A program made the translations under genes and the position numbers. The notes beneath the pieces are model-generated. The model saw nothing but the letters and a program-made list of their open reading frames with translations, did no database searches and was not told where the DNA came from. Positions 33,151 through 39,611 of a DNA stretch of 39,630 nucleotides are shown here, piece after piece (positions within the stretch are counted from its first letter, which is position 1; each line of letters starts with the position of its first letter). This DNA is from a virus, in the IMG/VR virus record IMGVR_UViG_3300031227_000147, positions 1 to 39,630 of that record. One strand, written 5' to 3'.

Positions 33151-33887
33151 TAATTCCCCTCAACTGTCTTTTCAAACTTTGCGCCCTTAAACACAGAACT
33201 AATATGTGAACCTATACTTGATGACTTCTTCATGCTTTGAAATGTACCAGGAGTGCATTCATACTCATAAAACGTTCTTGGTGAACTCTTAAACCATATC
33301 CTAATCTTGTTTTGTTCCTGGTTAAATGAATACTTCAAAACATTAGAACTAATTGCTTCAACTGTCTCCCAAGGCTTAATTTCAAGGGGTTGTTTTATTT
33401 CTTCAACCTTTTTCTCTTTAAGCAAACCAACTTTGTTTTTATTAAACTTCTCCAAAAGTTCCGGATGTTTTCTCCTAATCGAATCAGCTATTGTTGTAAC
33501 TCCTTCTATCATATTATTGTTTTGAATCGCTATCTGTGGTGCTTCCGCAGGTAACAAACCAACAATCTGCTTCCTTTTTATACTCATAAGATCTTCCTGT
33601 TGCAACAATTGAATTGCTTTATTCCGATCTCCTGTCTTCTTTGTTTCATCAAGTGCAATAGTCCACAACTTCTGACATCGCTTCTTTTGTGAAATCTCCA
33701 TCTCAGCCATATGCTCGTCTGCTGTTGCATGCATCTCTTTAATTGCCTCAGCTCTTCTTTCCTTTACATAAGAAACAACACTTCTCAAAGCTATTCCAAG
33801 ATTGTGAGCTGTAGCTCGTTGAGTATATCCTGTCAGTATCATATCCATGACCTGATCCTTCAATTTATCTCTCTCAGCTTTATTCAT
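33150..33887 (-). CDS. terS: Terminase small subunit-like protein with C-terminal KTSC domain
   Basis: 245 aa from ATG 33887. Residues 1-45 hold an HTH (LTGYTQRATAHNLGIALRSVVSYVKE) as in TerS and Mu-type regulators. A helical region with Lys/Glu follows. The C-terminal 65 residues match a KTSC domain: strands LKYSFNQEQNKIRIWFK, FYEYECTPGTFQSMKKSSSIG, then SSVFKGAKFEK. KTSC is usually appended to other enzymes and its role is poorly known. Position next to TerL argues for small terminase. Start overlaps the C5-methyltransferase stop by 8 nt. Confidence 0.7.
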   Translation of the reverse strand: MNKAERDKLKDQVMDMILTGYTQRATAHNLGIALRSVVSYVKERRAEAIKEMHATADEHMAEMEISQKKRCQKLWTIALDETKKTGDRNKAIQLLQQEDLMSIKRKQIVGLLPAEAPQIAIQNNNMIEGVTTIADSIRRKHPELLEKFNKNKVGLLKEKKVEEIKQPLEIKPWETVEAISSNVLKYSFNQEQNKIRIWFKSSPRTFYEYECTPGTFQSMKKSSSIGSHISSVFKGAKFEKTVEGN

Positions 33888-34767
33888 TTTGTAGCAAAAG
33901 CGCAAGTCTAACTTTTTCAGCAACTCTCTCAATCACATGTGTTGTGACTGCATTGCCCATCCTTGCAAATCGTTCCCTCATTGATACTTCATACTTATTT
34001 CCATCTTCATCCATTCCATATTTGGTCCAATCTTTTGGGAATCCTTGAAGTTTTTCTGCTTCATTAATTGTGATTGATCTATCTCTTTCACCTATCAATA
34101 TGTTCTCAGCTGAACTCTTTGTGAGCGTTGGACTCACTCCTGTTTCACTGTAGACCATACTGGTTTGTTGGAACTTTTCATCAGGTTTCTGAACCATTCT
34201 AATAGTTCCTTTTGTTTCTTCCCTAATAGGAAAGATCCAGTTATTGGGTGTTCCTCTAAGATGTCCGATAATGATGATTCTTTCTCGATTTTGTGGGATT
34301 CCGAAATGTTTGCTGTTAAGCACTTGCCATTCTGCATCATACCCCAATTCATCCAAAGTTTGGAGGATAGTGGTAATTGTTCGCCCTTCCTCATGAGAGA
34401 GTAACCCTTTAACGTTCTCAAAGAATAAAATCTTAGGTCTTTTGCATTTAGCAATACGCGCAAGGTCAAAAAAAAGCGTGCCCCTTGTATCTTTAAAGCC
34501 CATTCTTTTTCCAGCAATGCTGAAACTTTGGCAAGGAAATCCGCCACATAAGATGTCGAAGTCTGGTAGTTCTTTTTCATTGATTTTTGTAATATCTCCA
34601 TAGTTTTTTACCCCTTTAAATTTGTATCTTAATATATCACATGCTTGTTTTTGCATTTCTGATTGTCCTACACAGATTGCTCCTGGTATAGCTTTTTGTA
34701 TGCCTAATTCAAATCCACCAACACCTGAAAAGGTGCTCATGTACTTTATTGATTTATTGCTTGCCAT
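33880..34767 (-). CDS. C5-cytosine DNA methyltransferase
   Basis: 295 aa with the ordered m5C motifs: FSGVGGFELG (I), GGFPCQSFS (IV, Cys79), FENVKG (VI), QNRERI (VIII), and MGNAVTTHV (X). Target-recognition region between VIII and X is short. The enzyme adds a methyl group to C5 of cytosine within an unknown site, likely to protect virus DNA from host restriction. No cognate endonuclease gene lies alongside, so it is an orphan. The start overlaps the ParB-MTase stop. Confidence 0.93.
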   Translation of the reverse strand: MASNKSIKYMSTFSGVGGFELGIQKAIPGAICVGQSEMQKQACDILRYKFKGVKNYGDITKINEKELPDFDILCGGFPCQSFSIAGKRMGFKDTRGTLFFDLARIAKCKRPKILFFENVKGLLSHEEGRTITTILQTLDELGYDAEWQVLNSKHFGIPQNRERIIIIGHLRGTPNNWIFPIREETKGTIRMVQKPDEKFQQTSMVYSETGVSPTLTKSSAENILIGERDRSITINEAEKLQGFPKDWTKYGMDEDGNKYEVSMRERFARMGNAVTTHVIERVAEKVRLALLLQNE

Positions 34768-35957
34768 TGTATATCATCTGACTCTCTTACTGGTTGTTTT
34801 TCAGTAAAGTTTGCCCATCTTGTCAGTATTACATCAACATACTTTGGATCTATCTCCATTAAGTTACACTTCCTTCCTGAAATTTCACATGCCATCAAAG
34901 TAGTTCCTGATCCGCCACACGGTTCCAATACAATCTCATTTGGTCTGCTTGAGTTCTTGATCATCCTTTTGCATAATTCCACTGGTTTCTGTGTTACATG
35001 AAGGATGTCCTTACTCTGATCTCTTTTCTCTTTAATTAGATCACTGTCCTTCCTGATCTCTGCAATCATCTGAATCAATTCATCCTTCTTCAAATCATTA
35101 AGGTTCTCAATTGTAGCATTTAATATAATGGTTGTATGACTTCTATCTCCGAACCATCCTGGAGCAACTTTCTTTCCGCAATACAATATTGGTTCATGTG
35201 ATATATGATAATCTGCCATTCCTAAGATATGCCCTTTCTCCCAGATTAATGTTTGTTTTACCTTAAATCCTGCTTCAACAACTTCCAATCCTGCGCTACA
35301 AGTATATAATGCTGAATTCTTAATTGTACATTTGAATACATTTGTAAATATTTGCTTTAGATCAGTATCCCCTGGATCAGTCCAACACATAACTGCAAGA
35401 TCCTTTCCCATTAACTCTTGCATATCTTCTTCTTTAGAACTATCTCCACACATTACTCTATGATCCCCAAGAATATACACTTCCCCTGGTTTACTCTTTG
35501 GAACATCTGGTATCTTTGGAGTTCTATCAATATTCTTTTCCTTTTCTACTACAACATTCCTGGCCAGTATTTCATCAAGGATTGGTTCATCAAATCCGCT
35601 AAGTGTCAAGTCTATTCCCCTTTCTTCTAACTCTTTTAATAAATCCAGTAATTTGTCATCATCCCATTCACCGCTAATTTCGTTTAATGCAATATTCAAA
35701 AGGGACTCTTTCTCCTCAGTCATATCAACATAAGTTACTGGAACTTCCTTTAACTTCAGCTTCTTTGCTGCTTCTACTCTCTGATGCCCACCTACTATAA
35801 TATTATATCTTTCTTTATTCTTATTTACGATAATAGGATCAACAAAACCAAACTCTTTAATACTCCTGGTTAACTTCTGAAGCTCCCTCTTTGTTATCTT
35901 CCTCGGATTCTTCTCGTTCAGTTTCAGGTCCTTTATTGCTATATTTACTATTTCCAT
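34746..35957 (-). CDS. ParB-N6/N4 methyltransferase fusion with lost catalytic motif
   Basis: 403 aa. Residues 1-130 are ParB/Srx: NEKNPRKITKRELQKL, VGGHQRVEAAKKL, LLNIALNEISGEWD. The methyltransferase part starts at GDHRVMCGDS (164-173). Motif I-like LEPCGGSGTTLMACE is at 344-358, with EIDPKYVDVIL after. The usual DPPY is replaced by TDPGD (193-197), and about 25 residues that normally follow it are missing; a helical insert lies at 276-319. Methylation is therefore doubtful. Start set by GGGGGAAAAAAAG before ATG 35957. Phage relatives are beta-class enzymes. Confidence 0.85.
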   Translation of the reverse strand: MEIVNIAIKDLKLNEKNPRKITKRELQKLTRSIKEFGFVDPIIVNKNKERYNIIVGGHQRVEAAKKLKLKEVPVTYVDMTEEKESLLNIALNEISGEWDDDKLLDLLKELEERGIDLTLSGFDEPILDEILARNVVVEKEKNIDRTPKIPDVPKSKPGEVYILGDHRVMCGDSSKEEDMQELMGKDLAVMCWTDPGDTDLKQIFTNVFKCTIKNSALYTCSAGLEVVEAGFKVKQTLIWEKGHILGMADYHISHEPILYCGKKVAPGWFGDRSHTTIILNATIENLNDLKKDELIQMIAEIRKDSDLIKEKRDQSKDILHVTQKPVELCKRMIKNSSRPNEIVLEPCGGSGTTLMACEISGRKCNLMEIDPKYVDVILTRWANFTEKQPVRESDDIQWQAINQ

Positions 35958-36036
35958 CTTTTTTTCCCCCATGTATTAGAAACTCTTCAGCTTGTTCAGA
36001 GTCTTCTTTCCTGTTTTTTGTCTCAACCTTAATCAT
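35857..36036 (-). CDS. Overlapping small acidic protein (uncertain)
   Basis: 59 aa, highly charged (Lys/Glu, then Glu/Asp-rich end). ATG at 36036 overlaps the upstream TGA and has a strong AAGGAGAGCGATCA signal, so initiation is likely. It overlaps the first 101 nt of the ParB-methyltransferase gene in another frame. It may mainly couple translation to that gene. No domain. Confidence 0.45.
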   Translation of the reverse strand: MIKVETKNRKEDSEQAEEFLIHGGKKDGNSKYSNKGPETEREESEEDNKEGASEVNQEY

Positions 36037-36419
36037 TGATCGCTCTCCTTGTAACAAACAATCTCCCTTGAATTCTTCTTTTGTAAACACGTCATCTGCT
36101 GATCTCCCTTAATAACATTCTCCACTCGATTAATCACAGTTGTCTCTTCAGTAATATTATTAATTATTTGCTGCTGCTTGATTACTTCCTTTTGATATAT
36201 AATTTTTGGTTTATCCGCTGATTTGAAAACAGAATAAGTAATCTCCATTGTTGCTGCTATCATAATAAGTACCAAAAACAGTATTATTATTGCCTTTCCT
36301 GCTCTTTTTTGATAGGAAACCGGATTATATAGGAAGTTTCGTGCTTTTTCTCTGTCCGCTCTATTAATTGCTCTTCTTCTTTGTTCTTTGATTCTGTTAA
36401 TTAAATCTGCTTCAGTCAT
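36033..36419 (-). CDS. Membrane-spanning protein with coiled coil
   Basis: 128 aa. Basic N-terminal region with Arg-rich helix (about 1-40), one membrane segment AGKAIIILFLVLIMIAATME, then a charged helical part and a C-terminal pair of Cys. The N-terminus is expected in the cytoplasm. ATG at 36419 has GGGGTGAGG in front and overlaps the 48-aa gene upstream. Function unknown. Confidence 0.65.
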   Translation of the reverse strand: MTEADLINRIKEQRRRAINRADREKARNFLYNPVSYQKRAGKAIIILFLVLIMIAATMEITYSVFKSADKPKIIYQKEVIKQQQIINNITEETTVINRVENVIKGDQQMTCLQKKNSREIVCYKESDQ

Positions 36420-36562
36420 TGTTTCCTCACCCCTGTTAAATGTAATAAATACTTTTCCCAACTTAGTTTCTTTAATCCAAGGTCTGCTGCCAATCTTTCT
36501 TTTGCTTCTTTCATAGCTTGATGATCCTCATCCTTGAATGCTTCATTTAATCTTTTTACCAT
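36416..36562 (-). CDS. 48-aa helical microprotein
   Basis: M-V-K-R-L-N-E-A-F-K ... L-T-G-V-R-K-Q, two amphipathic helices. The stop TGA overlaps the next ATG as ATGA. RBS is weak (GTGAACAAG). Its Lys/Glu-rich helices resemble nothing specific. Confidence 0.5.
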   Translation of the reverse strand: MVKRLNEAFKDEDHQAMKEAKERLAADLGLKKLSWEKYLLHLTGVRKQ

Positions 36563-36591
36563 CTTGTTCACATATTTGCTGTTTTGTTCAT

Positions 36592-36828
36592 TTATTTAGG
36601 AACTTCTCTCCGGACTTTTCCATAAAACCACTCACGCCGCTCAGGACACCTCAAAATGTATTCTTCTCCATCTAATTGAGCAATACAACAAGCAATCCCA
36701 CCAACGTCCTAGAAATAAGTAGGACACACAACACTACCATCTTCCAACCTAATGCCCATTTTATCACCCTGCCTAATCAGAGCTGTGTTAACTAAACTTG
36801 TTACATCTTCATTCATTCTAGTTCTCAT
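36592..36828 (-). pseudogene. Small Cys-rich ORF interrupted by in-frame TAG
   Basis: ATG at 36828 with an AGAGGGATC Shine-Dalgarno. The frame is open for 39 codons to ...VVCPTYF, then TAG (36711-36709), then stays open for 38 more codons (DVGGIACCIAQLDG ... WFYGK) to TAA at 36594-36592. Cysteines on both sides suggest one zinc protein of 78 codons. GTCCTA and TAGGAC flank the TTATTT loop as a perfect inverted repeat that includes the TAG. Either a nonsense mutation or error, or recoding; TAG is an ordinary stop elsewhere here, which favours the first. Confidence 0.6.
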
Positions 36829-36843
36829 TTGATCCCTCTTCTA

Positions 36844-37215
36844 TTATATTTGTAAGTCTATCTCCCCATGATCATAAAAACCAACGAATCTCACATCATA
36901 AATTAATCCATCTGGTTCTTCATCAACATCTAATTCTGATGCATACATATGTCCTTCAATCAAAAACAAGCGATAAGTTTTATTATAATTTAATTTATTT
37001 GGAGAAGCATGATTTGACTCATTCCAGTCAATCCAAAACTCAAGAATTCTAATGCCCTCACTCCATTCATAAACAATAGGTTCTGCAACACATTCTTCTA
37101 CTTCACTTACATCATTATTAATAATTATTGGTCCTGTAATTAATCCCACACATAAAAGAAGTAGGATAATACCAAGTAATTTCAAATTATATTTTTTTAT
37201 CTTATCGTTTTTCAT
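36844..37215 (-). CDS. Secreted or membrane-anchored small protein
   Basis: 123 aa. N-terminal basic start then a hydrophobic segment (LLGIILLLLCVGLITGPIII), followed by a beta-rich, acidic region with two N-x-S/T sequons (NES, NKT). Could be a signal anchor. GATTGATACG, a degraded start box, precedes the ATG at 37215. It lies directly after the tRNA-like gene. Function unknown. Confidence 0.65.
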   Translation of the reverse strand: MKNDKIKKYNLKLLGIILLLLCVGLITGPIIINNDVSEVEECVAEPIVYEWSEGIRILEFWIDWNESNHASPNKLNYNKTYRLFLIEGHMYASELDVDEEPDGLIYDVRFVGFYDHGEIDLQI

Positions 37216-37244
37216 CGTATCAATCCATTGACTTATTTAATTAT

Positions 37245-37389
37245 TGGAGCCAAAAGGGGGACTCGAACCTTGCATATTCCAACGTCGTTTTTCTGCCCAA
37301 CAACAAGCATACTAAACTACAAACAATATCCCATCTTTTCCGATACTCGTTGTCTTTCTCGGATTGTTCTACCATTAAACTATCTCGGC
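37245..37389 (-). tRNA. Interrupted tRNA-like gene
   Basis: Acceptor GCCGAGA (37389-37383) pairs fully with TTTTGGC (two G-U pairs), followed by T and encoded CCA. TA then a D-arm GTTT-AATGGTA-GAAC and a T-loop TTCGAGT with CCCCC are present. The centre is about 70 nt too long. TCCGA pairs with TCGGA as a possible anticodon stem with a 15-nt loop, and GGG|GG would form the T-stem if 37270-37329 were removed as an intron (ends pair ATATT/AATAT). No U33 or anticodon can be assigned; a degenerate tRNA is possible. It fills the intergenic gap exactly. Confidence 0.5.
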
Positions 37390-37419
37390 TGTTGAGTATG
37401 ATTCTTTTTATTGACTTGT

Positions 37420-37653
37420 TCAGCAATAAGCTAAAATATTCCCAGCCATCGCCTTTTCTATTTTCACGATTGCCCGGAGTTCATTAAATGGTTCTTTGGG
37501 TATCAAATTCTTCTCATTATATGCATAACTCTTCTTTTCTCCGTTCCGATAGTCTCTAAATATGCGAATTCCTTTCCCTACATACTTCATCCATAGGTCT
37601 TCCGAGACTTCTGCAAATCCCATATCTTCGAGTTGTTTTCTGCATATTACCAT
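37420..37653 (-). CDS. Small protein of unknown function
   Basis: 77 aa, helix-strand mix: CRKQLEDMGFAEVSEDLW, then KYVGKGIRIFRDYRNGEK, then a helical end. It is preceded by AAGGTAAAGAACA and lies 30 nt upstream of the tRNA-like element. The promoter at 37701-37715 likely drives it and the genes after it. Confidence 0.6.
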   Translation of the reverse strand: MVICRKQLEDMGFAEVSEDLWMKYVGKGIRIFRDYRNGEKKSYAYNEKNLIPKEPFNELRAIVKIEKAMAGNILAYC

Positions 37654-37700
37654 TGTTCTTTACCTTATTATTTCCCATATTACTTATTAATAATTAGTAA

Positions 37701-37715
37701 CTATTTAAAGCTTTC
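37701..37715 (-). promoter_or_regulatory. Promoter with BRE/TATA
   Basis: Minus strand GAAAGCTTTAAATAG: BRE-like GAAAG followed by TATA-like CTTTAAATAG. It lies over the end of the RusA gene. The TATA word matches L1 and L3, but the upstream GCTGAACC is absent. Confidence 0.6.
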
Positions 37716-38088
37716 TAATTATTACCTCAGTTCTTGGCTTATCAGAAAATGCCTTATTACAACATAATTCTACTATTTGTGCATCATCCTGATAAAAAAT
37801 TTTATTCATTGCATCCAAAGTAAGCTTTATAAGATTGTCCAGGTCTGGCCTTTTATCCCAATGAATTATTTTCTTTGAATAACTCTTCGGCTTTAATTTA
37901 AAAAAAGAAATGCTCACACTCAATGGTCCTTCGAGTGGAGTACTTGGTTTGCTTTTGATAGCTTGTGCTATAAAACTATCTTCTGCATCTCTTGTTTTTT
38001 TAGGTGTGTATATTTGAGCAAACCTTCCCATGACTCTGACCTTCGGCCTGCCCTTCGGAACTGGATCCCCATACACTACTATCTTCAT
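37705..38088 (-). CDS. rusA: RusA-family Holliday junction resolvase
   Basis: 127 aa. The start KIVVYGDPVPKGRPKVRV is the RusA signature, and WDKRPDLDNLIKLTLDAMN gives the conserved acidic cluster (DLDN ... D), then DDAQIVEL. RusA dimers cut four-way junctions. It would resolve branched virus DNA before packaging and completes the recombination set with the nuclease and annealing protein. RBS ATGGAGAAAAA is in front of ATG 38088. Confidence 0.9.
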   Translation of the reverse strand: MKIVVYGDPVPKGRPKVRVMGRFAQIYTPKKTRDAEDSFIAQAIKSKPSTPLEGPLSVSISFFKLKPKSYSKKIIHWDKRPDLDNLIKLTLDAMNKIFYQDDAQIVELCCNKAFSDKPRTEVIIRKL

Positions 38089-38158
38089 CTTTTTTCTCCA
38101 TAAACTCTGTTAGTTTCTTGCATCTTTTTTGCGCGTTATAACTAACTGCTGGCTTCAT
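38000..38158 (-). CDS. Possible 52-aa overlapping ORF
   Basis: ATG at 38158 overlaps the preceding TGA (ATGA), as in real pairs here, but most of the frame lies inside the RusA gene in another frame and its second half is low-complexity. It may be a coupling leader for RusA, not a stable protein. Confidence 0.25.
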   Translation of the reverse strand: MKPAVSYNAQKRCKKLTEFMEKKDEDSSVWGSSSEGQAEGQSHGKVCSNIHT

Positions 38159-38664
38159 TGTATCCCTTTTCTTTTAAGTCTCATAACGCATTTGAGAACT
38201 TTCTTCTGTTGTTCCATAGTTAATTCTTTAAAGATTGGATCTCTAACTTCCTTCTTTGTTCTTAACCACACATTTTGAAACCATGCCTCACTCTTCTTTG
38301 GATCCTCAATTGCTGCAATCACACTCTTCTTTATTCCTTCATGCCTTTGCTTCTCATACTCCACCTGAGTCTTTCCTTCAGCATCTTTCATAATAGGCTT
38401 CATTAACTCAATTTCAGCAATAATAGTTTTTTCCTGCTCATGCATTTTCGCTATAAACTCTTCAGAAGTATTGTACTGCGTGTTCTTTAATGCATCTTCA
38501 TTCTGTCGCATTAAACTCAAGAAATCTCTTGCCTTCCACCAACTTATTGTTTCAACTATTTGCTTGATCTTAACATCTCCATTCGCAAGCACTTTATACT
38601 CAGTTACTGGCGTTTTTGGTTCTGTCTTATATGGCGCTGCCTTATTTTGTTGTTCATTCATCAT
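38155..38664 (-). CDS. Helical protein of unknown function
   Basis: 169 aa. Polar start, a beta strand pair (YKVLANGDVKIKQIVE), then long charged helices (HEQEKTIIAEIELMK, RTKKEVRDPIFKELTMEQQKK) and a basic end. No cysteine, no signal peptide. A coiled-coil or DNA-associated role is possible. ATG at 38664 overlaps the upstream stop. Confidence 0.65.
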   Translation of the reverse strand: MMNEQQNKAAPYKTEPKTPVTEYKVLANGDVKIKQIVETISWWKARDFLSLMRQNEDALKNTQYNTSEEFIAKMHEQEKTIIAEIELMKPIMKDAEGKTQVEYEKQRHEGIKKSVIAAIEDPKKSEAWFQNVWLRTKKEVRDPIFKELTMEQQKKVLKCVMRLKRKGIQ

Positions 38665-39029
38665 TTCTTTACCCCTTTTGGCTTATTCACTTTTGTTGAT
38701 TCATCATCTGTCGTTTCTTGCTCTACTGGATCTACTGGATCCGTTGGATCTTCTGGCACTACTGGCTCTTCTTCCCAATTATCTACCAAACTCATAAGTT
38801 CAGCCAACTTAGTTGCTATAGCTTCCCCTTTTTTAGTTAGTTTAATCTGATAATCTCTACCAGGTTTGTTCTTTGTTATTATCTCTTCTTTATGCCATTG
38901 ATCCAAGACTGTTCTCAAATGTCCTGCATTTGCACCGATACTTCTTGCTAAATCATCTATTTGAGATGTTTTTCCTGCCATTTTTACCAGGAGTTTAGCA
39001 TACTTTTGGTTGTACACGAATCTTTTCAT
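38661..39029 (-). CDS. Winged-helix regulator with acidic tail
   Basis: 122 aa. Residues 1-85 form a MarR/ArsR-like wHTH: KTSQIDDLARSIGANAGHLR, then the wing RDYQIKLTKKGEAIATKL. The tail (about 88-122) is acidic and Pro/Asp-rich, likely disordered, as in activators. It is a candidate regulator of one of the two promoter families. ATG at 39029 overlaps the previous stop. Confidence 0.75.
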   Translation of the reverse strand: MKRFVYNQKYAKLLVKMAGKTSQIDDLARSIGANAGHLRTVLDQWHKEEIITKNKPGRDYQIKLTKKGEAIATKLAELMSLVDNWEEEPVVPEDPTDPVDPVEQETTDDESTKVNKPKGVKK

Positions 39030-39319
39030 TTTTTTTTCACGCTCCTTCTTTTTTTGATTTTAATTGATGTATTGGTAAATAGTATTTTTGGCATAGTCCA
39101 TCTCATTTGCTTTCCTGCACCAGAAAATGCATCCCTTACAATCTTTACTTGTTCCATAGTTGCTTCAGGCATTGAACACAAATATACTTTCTCCTGGTCC
39201 AATTCTTCAAGTCTATCCGCCAAATTTTTGCTATGCATATCTATGGCCTTACTTATTCTGATCATCTCATTTACTGTCCTGGTCTTGCTCCAGAACCACA
39301 TTCTCATTTTTTTAAACAT
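39026..39319 (-). CDS. Basic helical protein of unknown function
   Basis: 97 aa. Lys/Arg-rich ends, a coiled-coil segment (IDMHSKNLADRLEELDQEK), no metal motif. Start at 39319 is one nucleotide past the zinc-ribbon stop. Binding to nucleic acid is suggested only by charge. Confidence 0.6.
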   Translation of the reverse strand: MFKKMRMWFWSKTRTVNEMIRISKAIDMHSKNLADRLEELDQEKVYLCSMPEATMEQVKIVRDAFSGAGKQMRWTMPKILFTNTSIKIKKRRSVKKK

Positions 39320-39320
39320 T

Positions 39321-39458
39321 TTAGTTCCCTCCCGGACCGTCAGGCCTTACTCTTTTATCGCACATTTGACAAAATACTATTCCATCCATAACATTTACTA
39401 ACAATTCAGCATCACAAACAGGACATTTAAGCCCTGCTTTTCTAATATTGGAATTCAT
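39321..39458 (-). CDS. 45-aa zinc-ribbon microprotein
   Basis: M-N-S-N-I-R-K-A-G-L-K then CPVC ... CQMC and a short Gly/Pro tail. The two CxxC knuckles 15 residues apart fit a zinc ribbon. ATG at 39458 follows GAGGTGAAA and overlaps the TGA of the junction-spanning gene. Confidence 0.8.
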   Translation of the reverse strand: MNSNIRKAGLKCPVCDAELLVNVMDGIVFCQMCDKRVRPDGPGGN

Positions 39459-39611
39459 TTTTCACCTCTTTTATTTTCTAACCTTTGCAACCTACTTCGT
39501 TCATTAAACTTGGCTCGATTATCCCAGTAATACTTCTTTCTATACTCTGCATCCTTCAGAAGAATACATTCCTTGTGATACTTAGCATGTTTGGCCCGGT
39601 TAGTAATAGGT
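39455..39611 (-). CDS. Junction-spanning small protein (3' part, right copy)
   Basis: The right end repeats the 3' part of the gene that starts at 182. Bases 39485-39455 are unique and give its last residues, ...LENKRGEK, then TGA overlapping the next start. Upstream of 39611 it runs into adapter, so the N-terminus is found only at the left end. Confidence 0.75.
39486..39611. repeat. Right copy of 126-bp terminal repeat
   Basis: Identical to 1-126. See the left copy. Confidence 0.95.

Noticed and set aside
34134-34601. 155-codon frame within the C5-methyltransferase
   Set aside because: Other frame of a gene with all ordered methyltransferase motifs.
36570-36591. Tiny frame starting at ATG 36591 directly after the amber-interrupted ORF
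   Set aside because: It ends after seven codons; the 48-aa frame starting at 36562 is the more likely gene.
36592-36828. General TAG recoding (pyrrolysine or alternative code) across the genome
   Set aside because: TAG terminates several independent genes at sensible places (3169, 6194, 13426, 25123, 25463), so wholesale recoding is not supported; only the single local case is kept as a finding.
37241-37426. 61-codon frame over the tRNA-like element
   Set aside because: It covers the tRNA acceptor, D-arm and T-arm and has no RBS; the RNA features explain the sequence better.
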